64,000 nt of DNA from Peromyscus leucopus (GCF_004664715.2 NC_051063.1:141735819-141799818), one strand, 5' to 3'; shown: positions 23,938 through 35,372, counted from the first letter of the stretch. Program-made: numbers and translations. The notes: a model not told the origin generated them from the letters alone.

Positions 23938-24077
23938 AATTAATAAGAGCTGCTTCGTCATTCTTAATGCTCCCAGCCACCTCAGTTTTCAGTATTAATA
24001 CTTAATGCTGCCGGGAATTTGCTAACCAGTTCCTTAGTAATCAGTCATGGGTGTCTTTTCTACCCCCCCCCTCCCCG

Positions 24078-24190
24078 CCCCGAGAAATGGGAACTCACTA
24101 TGTTCTTGGACTAACCTGGTACTCTTAATCTGGCAATCCACCTGTCTCAGCTTCCTGAATGGCTGAAACTTAAGGTGTGCCCTCCTGCCT
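24078..24190 (-). mobile_element. old B1/proto-B1 SINE (minus strand)
   Basis: Diverged reversed B1 order: ACTCACTATGTTCTTGGACT, GGCAATCCACCTGTCTCAGC, TTCCTGAATGGCTGAAACTT, AAGGTGTGCC. It is the first clear interspersed repeat after the repeat-poor block. Confidence 0.65.
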
Positions 24191-24849
24191 TGGCCCAGCG
24201 TGCATTTTAAAGAGTTCATGTCTGCACCGAGTGGGCCGCTGCGTCTTGTGTTACAGTGTCATGCCTTGTGCGTCCTCCACAGCCTGTAGTTCTCTGTTAA
24301 GCAAAATGTACTACACTGTAAACAGACGTGGTCCCGAATGTAACATTCTTCCTGGGAACATTCTGGACTGACTTAATGGGGGGATATTAACCAAGTAGTG
24401 GACGGTGCTGCCAAAATTATGAACTAAGTGCATTTATAGTCAAAGAAAGCATTACATGCTCTTGGGTGTTGTGGAAACTTTCTGACTCTTCTCCGATGAC
24501 GGTTCTGTTCTGTTTTTTATATCAGGCAATATAAACCATTTGCACTGTTAGCTCTGGGTGTGTCCCAGGTCACATCTCTTTGTGTTAAAGCTCACCAACT
24601 AAGCCCCATACGCCGAGAGAGAGAAGGGGATTGTGGTGTGCTGAGAAGAATTTGATGTGGCAGACATTGGTTAAATACACCTTTCCCCCCCTCCTTACTT
24701 GCTGGCAAGCTATTAGGAATGCGTTTGAGTTTGTTTGCTCAGTTGGTTGTTGTGGTGGTTTTTCCTGTGCTGAGTTCTTGATTATTTATTTTTTCACGTG
24801 AGTCAAATTCCACATACAGGCAGGCATCGAAAGACAGGTGGAAGAGTGC

Positions 24850-25054
24850 ATGAGAGAGAGAGAGAGAGAGAGGGAGGGAGGGAGGGAGGGAGGGAGGGAG
24901 GGAGGGAGAGGGAGAGGGAGAGGGAGGGAGGGAGGGAGGGAGGGAGGGAGGGAGGGAGGGAGAGGGAGAGGGAGAGGGGGAGGGGAAGGGGGAGAGGGAG
25001 AGGGGGAGGGAAGGGGGAGAGGGAGAGGGGGAGGGGAAGGGGGAGAGGGAGAGG
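24850..25054. repeat. 205-bp homopurine tract: (GA)n, (GGGA)n and 26-bp minisatellite
   Basis: Every base on the plus strand is G or A. It starts as (GA)n, passes into (GGGA)n, then resolves into a higher-order 26-bp unit with three copies (24965-24990, 24991-25015, 25016-25041) and a 13-bp partial copy to 25054. Runs of three or more G separated by one to three bases make it a strong G-quadruplex and triplex candidate. Frames through it are low-complexity Arg/Glu/Gly or Ser/Pro/Leu and are not genes. Confidence 0.95.
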
Positions 25055-25113
25055 TGCCCTCCCATGACTATGTTTAGCTCTCAAAACTTGTGAATGTCCC
25101 AAGGCAAGGAGAC

Positions 25114-25178
25114 GAGGAGGAGGAGGAGGAGGAGGAGGAGGAGGAGGAGGAGGAGGAGGAGGAGGAGGAGGAGGAGGG
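25114..25178. repeat. (GAG)n trinucleotide tract
   Basis: About 21 GAG units, again purine-only, 60 bp after the preceding homopurine tract. The poly-Glu/poly-Arg/poly-Pro frames here are artefacts. Confidence 0.97.
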
Positions 25179-25625
25179 CCCTGTGGAGAGGGGATGGGAC
25201 AGCTGGGCCATGTGGAATGTGTCACTTAGCTTCTGTGCTACCATTGTGTTGCCCCTGTCGGAATGTGGGGGAGGCGCCGGGTTATTGACTAAGGAGCCAT
25301 GGAGATTCCAGCTGTCAACATGTGATCAGCTCTTGGTACAAAGAAAAGTTTTCTCGAGACTCCAATTTGATTGCTAGTGACAGCTACACATTACCCTGGG
25401 CTCTTATGCTACCAGCTTGCCTTTGGGTAGCCTTTGGCTCTGTTCTCTTTTCAGACTGACCCTGTAAACTTAGTACCTGGCTTATGAGGGCATGTTGACT
25501 GATGCTGAAATGATGGAGAGTCGGGACTAGTTCCAGAAAGAACACTAGGGCTTCGGTGAAAACAAATAACTTGTAGTCTGTTAAAAGATAAAAGGCTTGC
25601 TATTGTTTTATTTCTCTAGATTTGG

Positions 25626-25922
25626 GGCGTGTGTATGCATGTGTGTGTGCATGTATGGATGGGGGCCTGTGTGGAAGCCAAGGACTGAGAACATTTCTCG
25701 GTTTCGTTCTCCACCTTATTTTTTGAGACAGGTTCTCTTCACTGACCCCAAAGCTCACTGTTCCAGCCATGAAGCACCTGGATCTTTCTATCTCTGCTCC
25801 CACAACCCTAGGGGCTACAGGCCCCGGCTGCCACACCAGTTTTTACATGGGCACTGGGGATCTGAACTCAGGTCCTCATGTCTGTTCAGCAAGAACGGTC
25901 CCCATCAAGGCATCTCTCCCAG
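25626..25922 (-). mobile_element. SINE B4 (minus strand), nearly full length
   Basis: Begins with the TG-rich reversed tail and GTGTGGAAGCCAAGGACTGA. It continues with TTTTTTGAGACAGGTTCTC, GGGGCTACAGGCCCCGGCTG, TTTTTACATGGGCACTGGGG and CTGAACTCAGGTCCTCATG, ending in the tRNA-like head (CATCTCTCCCAGGCC). Confidence 0.85.
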
Positions 25923-26202
25923 GCCTAAGGGCTTCTTTGTTGTTGTTGTTGTTGTCAAACATTTTACTTCACAAGAATCGTCCCAGGGGAAAAACATGGT
26001 ATACTAGATGTCCTTGCTTACCGGAAGCATGTTAACCGGTATGTAACTATGTGACTAGAAGCTTTTCTTCGGACCTGCTCCAGATGATCTCAGGAGCCTC
26101 ACTGGGCCGAGCAGACGCCCACTAACTACTTTTACTATCTTGCTGTCAATCGCTCTTTCTCTTTGCTTCTGACACCGCTGAGACTTCTAGTGAGAATTGA
26201 AA

Positions 26203-26207
<5 letters not shown>

Positions 26208-26256
<49 letters not shown>
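26208..26256. repeat. (TC)n microsatellite
   Basis: About 24 CT units. Confidence 0.95.
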
Positions 26257-26259
<3 letters not shown>

Positions 26260-26897
26260 GGAAGAGGCAGAAGATGATGATGATAAGGAGGAGTAGAAGA
26301 GAATAGCCTTCTCTGTGTAAGGCCACTCAAGGCTGCTTGAATTTCTTGGGAGTTCAGAGAAAAAAACAATAACTCACGCTTGTTCGTGTAGGCAAAAGTT
26401 ATTTACATCTTGGAGATCGTGGATAACAATTTTTTTTTTTTAATCACAGCAGCTATAGAACATTTTTGGTGTGGGACAAGATCATTGTCTTACCTTCTCA
26501 TCACCATAGGCCTTCCTCATCTGAAAGCAACTCAATGCACCACAACTCTGAAGCTTCCTCTCAGCCACATCTTGCCTGATCACATGGCTCCCTTAGTCAC
26601 CCTTTTGACTTGACATGGCAAATGGGGCTTTGTAGATTTTTTGGATTTTTTTATACATTGTTATCTTAGGTTTTATACGTATGTTTATAATTATGTGTGT
26701 GGTGTGTTTATACACACGTACAATTTCACTTTAAGTTAATGTACATTTAGGATTGTCACAGGAATATTTTCTAGAAATATATGGTTAATCATATAGGTGT
26801 AATTGAGAGAACTTTGGCCTGGGAACCACCTAGGTTATCGCTCTTTACTTACAAATGTCATTTTCTTGAAACTACATTGTTTTATATAAAAAAAAAA

Positions 26898-27299
26898 TTA
26901 GCTGTTATAGTAGTTATTTTCCTTATTGCTATGATCAAACAGCTGACAAAAGGCTGTTGGAGGACAGGAAGTTTCACGTTGGCTCAGAGTTCACAGGGCA
27001 GAAGGGCAGAGTCCTTCCTGGTATGAACTGTGGGTGCAGGAGACTACGCACTCACATCTCAACAGCTGGAATTGGACGAGCGAGGAGGAGCTGGCGCTGA
27101 GTTGGCTGTTTAAATACCTGTTGTGTTTTCTGCTCTCTCAATGGAAGACTCTAATACAAGGCCTGGCAAAGGAGTATTTTCCCTTAGTCAAGATTCTCTG
27201 AGATAGCTTCCAATGACACCCCCAAACATGTGACTGACTAATGCCATAGGAATTGCTTAAGCCAATCAATTTCACACCCAAAATTAGTCATCACAGTTA
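26898..27299 (-). mobile_element. LTR of ERVL/MaLR type (minus strand), subfamily unsure
   Basis: On the minus strand it starts TGTGATGACTAATTTTGGGT, a common rodent MaLR-like LTR start ('tgtgatggttaat...'). It ends near GATCATAGCAATAAGGAAAA, the counterpart of the 'cagcaataga' end of related LTRs. The terminal TG and the overall length near 400 bp fit a solo LTR. Confidence 0.5.
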
Positions 27300-28255
27300 T
27301 ATAGCTCTCCCTGAGAAGTACCCTGGGGTATTTGGTTACAGGACCCCATAAGAAACAAAAGTTGGAAGAGGGTCAAGCCCATTACATAACTTGACATAGC
27401 ATATGATTTCCATAGAATGTATGCAAACTTCATGATCCTGTAAATGGTCTCTAGATGACAATTTCGTAAATTATTATGACATCTGGTACAACATAAATGC
27501 TGTGTAAAAAGTATCAACACTGTGTTCTACAGAGAAGAGAGAGCAAGTGCATGTTTATCACATGTCATTTTTAAAGAATATTGTTGGTCTAACATTCTGG
27601 GTTCGGAATTTGCACATGTAGGGCCAACTGCAGTGATTTTAGATGATGTGAAGAGAGGTCACATTATAAAGTCATTTATTTATTCTAAAGCATTACTGTT
27701 GGCCATCACCTTCACCCATGACCCAATGTGTTGCGCTAACTCTCAGATGCTATGGACAACACAGTGAAAGACACACCATGGCCAGTATGGAGGCTTCTCT
27801 GTATGAGTGGGTTGGAGTAAAGTTGGTGAGCCCTGTTACCATTTATAAGAAAGAATCTACAAAACAGATGCCTGGAAACCACCTAGGATCTTATAAGAAT
27901 TCAGCTCTCATTTAAAATTTGCATCTTTTGTTCATATAAGAGATAATCTGCCCTCATTTGGACTCTTCTGCCTGCCTGAGGCATTCAAGTAGCATATCTC
28001 CTGACTTCTGAACCCCTGGACCTTGCACCCAAGGCATGCTCACTCTCCATCCATGCTTACATACCCTGAAGAGATGGTGGAATACTTGTGTTGTTTCTGT
28101 CTGTTCAGAAAACATGCTTTCATGGAGTTACTAAAAACACACTTAAGCATGGTACCTGTTGGCATTGCCTCTCACAGGTGTTCTTTGCGGAGTTCCAACT
28201 CATGTGACTGTGTGCTCCGCTTTCTGTGTTGTAACCAGTTTTTCTCAAACTGAAG
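27300..28255. other. unique sequence, possibly 3'-UTR-like
   Basis: No repeat is recognised. If the minus-strand remnant at 28301-28540 is a retrocopy, this stretch would be its 3' UTR; AATAAATAAATGAC appears on the minus strand near 27675-27690, but no terminal poly(A) is seen. Confidence 0.35.
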
Positions 28256-28300
28256 GTAAAGGAAAAGCTGGTTTCCATGCTCCCCATGTCATTTAGTTAT

Positions 28301-28540
28301 TCAAGCATTCCGGACGATGTCCTTGAGTCCTTTTGCAGGTGTTGAGTTCCTGATCAGACCTGCTTCTCTGACCAGCTCCTCCAGGTAGGACTCCATGGTC
28401 CCTCCTTCCTCATCTGACACACTGCCCTCATCTGCTTCGGTTCCTGTCATTAGAAATGTATCTTTCCTGACACTGTCCTTTGGGTGGTAGCTACCTGACT
28501 CCTTTGTGCAGAGCAAATTATGCTGTTCAACTTCAGAACC
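28301..28540 (-). pseudogene. C-terminal coding remnant, family not recognised
   Basis: The minus-strand frame is open for 79 codons ending in TGA at 28301. There is no good ATG start; an in-frame TGA lies immediately upstream. The predicted text is acidic and convincingly protein-like: 'GTEADEGSVSDEEGGTMESY' followed by 'LEELVREAGLI' and a basic C-terminus ending in 'GLKDIVRNA'. Codon third positions look unbiased by simple repeat. All three frames contain stops just upstream, and no strong splice acceptor joins it, so a retrocopy fragment is likelier than an active terminal exon. I cannot name the parent gene. Confidence 0.45.
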
Positions 28541-28796
28541 TCACATCAGACATCGGCTGCCAAGAACGCTTGATGTGAGCTGCTCAGAACCGCTTCCTCG
28601 CTAATCCAGCCTAGAGAGAGATTGTGCCCGCACAGAGAACAACAGTGTTCCTGTGTTTGCTGGGCATTAAAATCCAGTTCTGCACTGTTACAAACCCTGG
28701 TGGCATTTGATCTGGGGCTTGGGAGGGCAATGGAAGGAAGATCAATGAAGTGGTTGGATCTTTTGAGAAGACTGTACCACGACTTAGGTGATTATA

Positions 28797-28918
28797 AAAG
28801 ACAAAGTGATAAGGAAAAAGAGAGAGGGAAGGTGGGAGAGAGAGAAGGAGGAAGGGAAAGAGAGAGAGAGAGGGAGAAGGGATCAAGCGAGCGAGTGAGC
28901 GAGAGAACACGAGAGAAT
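28797..28918. repeat. purine-rich GA/GGA low-complexity tract
   Basis: Irregular (GA)n, (GGA)n and (GAGC)n sequence ending in AAGCGAGCGAGTGAGCGAGA. Confidence 0.85.
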
Positions 28919-28959
28919 ATACATCTCTATTTGCACCATTTAGCTACAGAGGAAAAAAT

Positions 28960-29340
28960 GCAGAAACCACCTCTCAAGTCAGGAGAATACTCCAGCCAGC
29001 CAGGGTGTTATAAATTAGAGCCTGTCAGTATTACAATGTATATTAATAGTCACACCTCTTTTTAATGAGTTTGGCATTGGCAGCTGAGAGGAAATACAAG
29101 TCATCATGGCTCTGCTCATGCAAACCCCGACAAAGGAATCCGTAATAAATCTTCCTCGAACAGCACTCACCATAAATATGTATCACAGAAGGCATCTGTT
29201 TTACATTCTGCATATAAATCAGTACAGCGCTGAATAGCAATGAATCAGCTTCTCAATGCCTGATTTGATAACAAATCGACTTGGATCTTAGGAGAGAGAA
29301 TTTACAGCCGTCACCCTCAAGACAGAGAGTCAATACTTAA
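28960..29340. promoter_or_regulatory. candidate conserved non-coding element
   Basis: Repeat-free and rich in homeodomain and SOX-like cores (TTAATGAG, CATAAATATG, GATTTGATAACAAATCG). It includes an imperfect palindrome around ATTTGATAACAAAT and shows CpG retention. Function is inferred only from composition. Confidence 0.4.
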
Positions 29341-29569
29341 GACGAGTGCCAAGTGAACTTTTCTTCGGCAAGCAAGTTTACAGAAAGAGAGTCCTGGTGG
29401 TCAGGGTCAGGGTCAGGGTGAGGCAGCTCCAGAGAGGCTGCCTTCCTGAGGAGAGGGGCTTTGAAACCAGAATTTTGAACCTGAGGACACCAGGTGACAT
29501 ATCTTTGTCTCTGAATATCTTTATCTGTTTTCCACTTCGGCTGGGTCTCAGGGTATACTTTTGTAGGCC

Positions 29570-29890
29570 CTAAGGATGACAGATACTGTCTTGATCATGT
29601 CACTTGAGGTGGAAGCGAGAGTTGAAACACCAGATCCCCGTCAGGCTGGGTGGGGCCGTCTCCATGTGCAATCCCCTGACTCAGCCCAGCTTGGCTTTGA
29701 TGACCCCTACGGCTGGGGAAGAAAGCCAATCTCTGACCCCTTTCATTATAGACCATTAATAATAAAGATACTCGAAAACTATGGCATCATCCCAGGAACC
29801 CAGTGCTGTGCGATCAAATGGTTGACGGCTCTCTGATGTCAGAGCCGCGCCTGATGGAGTCACAGCCTGCTGCACAGGAGATCTGTAGTG
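29570..29890. promoter_or_regulatory. candidate conserved non-coding element
   Basis: Unique, moderately GC-rich sequence with ACCATTAATAATAAAG, two TGACTCAGC/TGATGTCAG-type AP-1/CRE-like sites, and CpGs in GACGGCTCTCTGATGTCAGA and CCGCGCC. No coding frame holds across it. Confidence 0.35.
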
Positions 29891-30579
29891 CTTAAAGACA
29901 ATGAGTGCAAAGCAGTATCCAATAGTCTCCTGTCAAGATAGAGCTGTCTGCTCCGGCTGACTCAGGCTGGCAGGATGTGGAACAGGGCCTCGTTTTCAGT
30001 CTAGGTAGAACCCCAGGAGGACAGGCTCTCCTTTGTAAAGTCATGCCGCGCGGTGGGTCATCATCCTCCTTCTTCCTCCGCAAGCATCTGCTCCACCTGT
30101 GGCACGAAGCAGTCATTTAGAACGATGTGAAATGCAGCATTCTTTGACTAGCTCCCTTCGTTTTCTAAGGCTGTGATACTTACATAAGGCTCCACTGGCT
30201 CTGGCCATCCCAAAGAAGTATGTATCCTGACGGCCACATCTCAACATCAAGGGAAATTCTAAATTCCTCTGAGTACTGCTTTACTCAAGGCTTTAAGATC
30301 TGAGTGCAAGAGTATTGATGAAGCCCTCCTTCATTGGGATGAAGTCAGCGTGTTTGGAAATCCTAGTCCACCTATGATCATTAACCAAGAACCTCTTTCT
30401 CTCTTATTCTAGCAGAAGTCCGTGAACAGGTGTGTAGGACATCTGACCCAGTGTAGGTCCATTTCTGTAACAAAGCAGAATGTAAGTCTTGACCTCAAAG
30501 GGAGTTCTAGGAAAAAAAAAATACAGTACTTTGGAAGTCTCCCCTGCTCACAGGTCTGACAACTGGTTAAGATTTTGTT

Positions 30580-30873
30580 TCCAGGCAGTGGAGGCAGGAC
30601 CTGTCCTTGGTGCATGGGCTGACTTTTTGGAGCCTGGGGCCTATGCTGAGACACTTTGCTCAGCCTTGGTGTAGGGAGGAGGGGACTGGACCTGCCTTGG
30701 CTGAGTCTGCCAGGCTGGGCTGACTCCCCAGGGGAGACCTTGCCTTGGAGGTGGTGGGAGTAGGGGGTGGATTAGGGGGAGTGCTGGGGGGGGGTGGAGA
30801 AGGGAGGACGGGGGAATCTGTGGCTGATATGTGAAATCAAGTTAATTATAAAATAAAAATACTATTAAAAAAG
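30580..30873 (+). mobile_element. LINE L1 3' end (rodent, 5'-truncated)
   Basis: Follows the L1 3' UTR in order: CAGTGGAGGCAGGACCTGTC, TTGGTGCATGGGCTGACTTT, TTTGGAGCCTGGGGCCTATG, CAGCCTTGGTGTAGGGAGGA, a G-rich tract (30745-30815), and an AATAAAAATA end. Confidence 0.9.
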
Positions 30874-31099
30874 ATTTTGTCTCAGTTTAAGTTAGTAAAT
30901 GCTAAGGCGGCAAAGTCTGCTCCACTGAAGTGGGGGTGTCTTTCTGTTCAAGAGCCTGCAGAACATATCTTCACCCACACCTTGAAGTTGGTAACAATGG
31001 TTCTGAAGATATTCTGTATGAAGAACTAAGTGAACAGCACACGTGGAAGCTTGCACAGCACACCACAGACCAGAGTCCTCTCGTCGTGTCTGAAGCCTT

Positions 31100-31168
31100 G
31101 TGTTGGGGATTGGACCCAGGACCTTCTGATTGCTGAACATGAACTTTACTGCTGAACCATGCCCTCAG
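31100..31168 (-). mobile_element. ID SINE fragment (minus strand)
   Basis: GTTGGGGATTGGACCCAGGA is the reversed B-box region of the tRNA-Ala-derived ID element, followed by a diverged reversed A-box half ending in CTGAACCATGCCCTCAGCCT. Confidence 0.65.
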
Positions 31169-31211
31169 CCTTTCTAGTCAGACTCAGAGCTGTATTTCTT
31201 AACGTTGTGGC

Positions 31212-31345
31212 CATGACTATAGAGCTATCCTTCTGCAGCCTCAGTTTTATTCATTGATAAAATGAGCCTCACAAATTCATTGATAAATGGGCTTTGCAAA
31301 CTCTACCTCTAAGATTTGCTGTGGGAATATAAACAATGATGTTGA
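31212..31345 (+). mobile_element. MIR fragment with internal 26-bp tandem duplication
   Basis: CAGCCTCAGTTTTATTCATT and the ATAAAATGAGCCTCACAA block match MIR. Positions 31249-31274 and 31275-31300 are two imperfect copies of the same 26-bp unit (ATTCATTGATAAA shared), a local duplication inside the old SINE. Confidence 0.6.
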
Positions 31346-32100
31346 GGCTCTGTTTCCTTATAATAATGTAGACCAGCAAAGCACAAATAAATGCTCACAG
31401 TCTCCTGCTTGGAGAGAGTAAGCTTTGGGGGACAGAGTAGGGAAGAGAGATGCTGTCAGGTGGTCCCTCTGTCCTTAGTAATCATACTGCCAACTTGCAG
31501 AAGAACTTATATAGAACTACAGCATGGCCCCTGATACTCAGCATATGCTTTTCAAAGAGAGGAGGTGGTCATTCCACACACGGATAGAATGTCTCCTAGA
31601 TAGACTGCATTAGTTCCTAAAGCCGTCTGTCCTTCCCCCTCACCCCCCATCCCAGTAATACTGTGAATCAGCCTGGTCTCCTTTAAAAACACTTTTTATT
31701 TGATTTGTTTCAAATTGTAAATACATGCTATTCATAATTTTTTTTATGATAAAAGTGATGGGGCCATATGAAATAAATCAGAGTGGAAGATCTTAAATGT
31801 TTTAAACTTAAATGGCTTGGATGTAAAATTACAGGTGACCATTGATACTAAAGTTGTGCCTCGACATGAAAAATGAAGTGAAACTTAAAATGATGATTGT
31901 CAAAATGTAGACCCAGATTTTGCTTGCCTACACCATCCCTGTGGAAAGGGTGTTTGCAATCACGACATCCATTTTCCACCTCAGTTGTCCGAGGGAATGA
32001 GGTTTTAGAACAGTGTTTTCTTTCCAGGGGCTGTACAAAATACTTATTTAGACTTCTCTTTTTCTCAAGATATTTTCTTCAATGAAAATTTTTTTTTTCT
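31346..32100. other. unique sequence, nothing recognised
   Basis: AT-rich DNA with a C-rich pocket at 31630-31650; no recognisable element. Confidence 0.4.
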
Positions 32101-32106
32101 TTTTTG

Positions 32107-32313
32107 GGCATGATTCTCATGTATTCCAGGTTTGCCACAAACTTTCTGCCTCGATGAGGGTGACCTTGAACTCCTGATCTTCCTACATCTCCTCTGTGCT
32201 GAGATTAAAGGATTAAACTATTGTCCTCAGTTTATGTGGTTCTGGGAAAGAAACCGAAGGTTCTAAGCATGAGAAACAAGCACATTCTACCAATTGAGAC
32301 GCACCCCATAGCA
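32107..32313 (-). mobile_element. ID_B1/B4 SINE (minus strand)
   Basis: Reversed B1 part (GAGGGTGACCTTGAACTCCT, GTGCTGAGATTAAAGGATTA) is followed by a reversed ID-like head (TTTATGTGGTTCTGGGAAAG, ACATTCTACCAATTGAGACG). The T-rich start at about 32085-32106 is the reversed A-tail. Confidence 0.7.
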
Positions 32314-32469
32314 TACTTTTTTCTTTTTTTTTTTAATCAATCAAAAATACTTGGACCTAATTGCTAGAATACTCCTCTAGCTATCAATATCCAAATTGCC
32401 AATTATTTCATGATACATATGTATATACTTATATATATATGTATATAGATACATATATTTAAATAACTA

Positions 32470-32650
32470 TAAAGCAATGACGCTAGTAGCCAAATTCAAT
32501 TCTGATACTTGGAGTTATTAAACACTCTCTTTGAATTTTCAATGAGTCAGATTAAATGGCTCCTCTACATTGTGTTGAGCGATGACCAATCAGATTCATA
32601 AGGGCAAATAGGGGTGAGCCAGCCAGGGACATGACCTCCACTCGCCTCCA
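32470..32650. promoter_or_regulatory. candidate regulatory element with CCAAT site
   Basis: Unique sequence with ATGAGTCAGATTAAATGGCT, GATGACCAATCAGATTCATA (CCAAT/ATTGG box in the sense orientation) and CCATAATTAGTG. Preceded by AT-repetitive DNA (32400-32462). Confidence 0.3.
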
Positions 32651-33042
32651 TAATTAGTGTGTATTGTTGGGTGAGGGGGAAGGAGGTGACTCAGTGGGAA
32701 CAGACCAGCTATTTAGAAGACTGATACAAACACTTTCTGTTTTCAAAATTGCCCTCAGATACAAGCCATCCAAGGATGCAAAGGAGGTTCTGGTTGTACC
32801 TCAAAATATTAAGAATGCTCTCAAGTCCCGCTCATGGCTAAGAGGTAAAAGGAAAACTGAAACGTAATGACAATCAGAAGTAGATAATGTATAAGCAGAA
32901 ACTCCTTTTGGCTTCCAGACTAATCTGGAAGGGAAATACAGATTTAAAAAAAAAAAATCAAAGCTACAACCTTAAATGTCACAGCTATGCACATCACAGG
33001 ACATGGACAAAACAGGAACCATAGCTGGTGGAGTAGGCAGCT

Positions 33043-33061
33043 ATATGTATGTATGTATATG

Positions 33062-33125
<64 letters not shown>
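33043..33125. repeat. compound (TATG)n(CA)n(TA)n microsatellite
   Basis: TATG-type units, then CA repeats (33065-33101), then TA repeats (33102-33125). Confidence 0.95.
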
Positions 33126-34436
33126 GTGCCAAGATGGTTGATGGGGACTACCCAGGAAAGTAAGGTGGTATTTTCACTGGAGCTGTGAACTGAAAGCCAA
33201 CATTTCCGGAGCTTGGTACCCCAAGTTATTTGCTTGTGAGATCAAGCCACCATGGCATGAGTTTCGGAGACAAAAACAAAAATCAAAGAAAAGCCCGTGG
33301 ACTACCTACTCCACAAAATGAAATCTTCGTTGATTAATTTTGATTTAGTTGATTTTTCAAAAGTTCCCTCCTCCCTCAAGTTGTCAACCAATTTTAGCGC
33401 TTGCTCACTTTTAAACAAACCTATTTTTAAAATCTGATTTGTTGACTGTCTGCAGCGATCTGTTTTCTACTTCATGGAATACTGGGTATGAAGAAAATCC
33501 TTAACATCCTTAACTGTGCCTCCCAGATGCACATCACTGTCAATGCAGCATTATGTTCTATGCCAAAGTGCAACAGAGGCTCACAATCCAGACAACTAGT
33601 TTCCTGAAACTTCATTCTGAAGTCTCAAAGGTAACCTGGATGGCAGTGGGGGATTTAAGGCCTTCTTCCCTGAGAGCTATGTTTCAGGAGGGGTGTGGGA
33701 AAGGGTTCGTTTCCAACTGGGACTCCAGTGTGCTCAGATCTCTTCCTTTCGTTTATGTTTCCTGTTACAGCAGTAACTAGGGGGTGATCACAAAACAGGA
33801 GGATATTTATTTCCTGGTTTAGCTGACTAATGAGCATGGAACAGATACTTGTGACTTCTGTGGGCTTGCTCATACTGTGGAGTTTCTCTCTGTAGCCTGG
33901 CTCCTGCGTTCCTCTAAAATCAGTGGGAATTATGCTCCCTACGGGTTTCCAAGCTCAAAGAAAGCACAATATGAAATAAAATGAACGGCTTTGGGGTACA
34001 TAACAAGTACTTCATCATTTAGTAGCCAATGTTTAGTGATGTGACTCCTTTATGTAATTAGTGTCTTCTAAATCCTACTAAGTAAATTTTAAAGCAGGAT
34101 AGAAAGGGAAGGGAGGGGATGAAAATCAAAATACCAAAAATAGGAATGATATATGAAAATCGGTGGATAAACATAATACCAACTTCAGTGTTTCAATCAC
34201 AACAATAATGCTAAATGGCATATCTGAAATGATCCCACCAAGTCCCCTCCCTCTCACGACCTCACAGGATATCCCGTCTCCTGCAGAAACAAAACATGGA
34301 AATGAATCAGCCGATAAAGGATTTTCTCCCATTGAAGATGTTGGTGATTTTGTCCTGTGTTGGGGAAGTTGAACTTAGAGATGGATATTCATAATCTGTG
34401 GAGACCACAGTCTGCCTCCCTCCTGTAGGATACAAT
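33126..34436. other. unique sequence, nothing recognised
   Basis: Contains AT-rich, homeodomain-like segments around 33325-33450 (GATTAATTTTGATTTAG) but no repeat or gene. Confidence 0.4.
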
Positions 34437-34446
34437 TGTGTGTGTA

Positions 34447-34529
<83 letters not shown>
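34437..34529. repeat. compound (TG)n(GA)n microsatellite
   Basis: TG repeats to 34466, then GA repeats with one AAG interruption. Confidence 0.95.
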
Positions 34530-35372
34530 TAAAGGATGGCAGGCTAAAGGTAAAATGTTTTATCTAAGTATGATAAGAAATCACACAATAGACTGATCTA
34601 AGTATTTGATTCGTTTTAACATGGATAGTCAATATCTTTTTACAGAGTCCTCAACTGATTGCTTCTCTTTCTCTTAGTAAATGCTCTTAGTAAATGTTCA
34701 AATATTAATCAGTATCAATTTTAACTTTTCTTTGAGGGTACCTGGGGGGACAATAAGCTAACAGCTGGGGGAGGTGGAGTGATGTCATAAATAAAGATGA
34801 TAGTGATGGTTGTATTAAGGATACATTTTGAGGTCATTCCAAAATTCTAACCACAATAGTTGTCATTTCCAAGGCCTAGGTTGCTCTAAAAAAAAACAGA
34901 TATTTTTATAAACTTAAAGCTGAAAATGAAGAAGGAGAAAAACATTCCTTACATTTCTGAAACTGACATGACCTAAAAAAGAATTGTTATAGAATCAGAT
35001 TTAGGACATTTCTTCCATGCTTTCAAAGAACTTGAGCTTTGAATTTCTCCAAAGATAAACTTAGCATTACTCACACTTTTCTCATGTCTACATCAACATG
35101 GAGGCTACACTGGGATGAAATATTTAAAAGAAGATGTTGAAGAAAGATGTATGGAATATGTATTTCAGACAGCTTTCAAGGTTAACCCTTGTCCAGATTT
35201 CCATGGCCAGTGTCTTTTACCCAAAGATCGCATGATTAATTCTGAATGGCTGCCACTGTCACTGTCACCAAGCACTCATGTGACACCTTGGCAATAAATC
35301 ACTGGTGAAGCGTGCCTTCTCTACAGAGTATTTGTGAAACCTAGAGGCAGGAGGTTATGGATTTAATGGAAA

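Noticed and set aside
24739..25377. Long Glu/Arg/Gly-rich and Pro/Ser/Leu-rich open frames of up to 140 codons
   Set aside because: They are translations of (GA)n, (GGGA)n and (GAG)n in several frames on both strands; no real gene is needed to explain them.
31520..31540. AGCATGGCCCCTG resembling U6 snRNA
   Set aside because: The match stops after 13 bases and the rest of U6 is missing.
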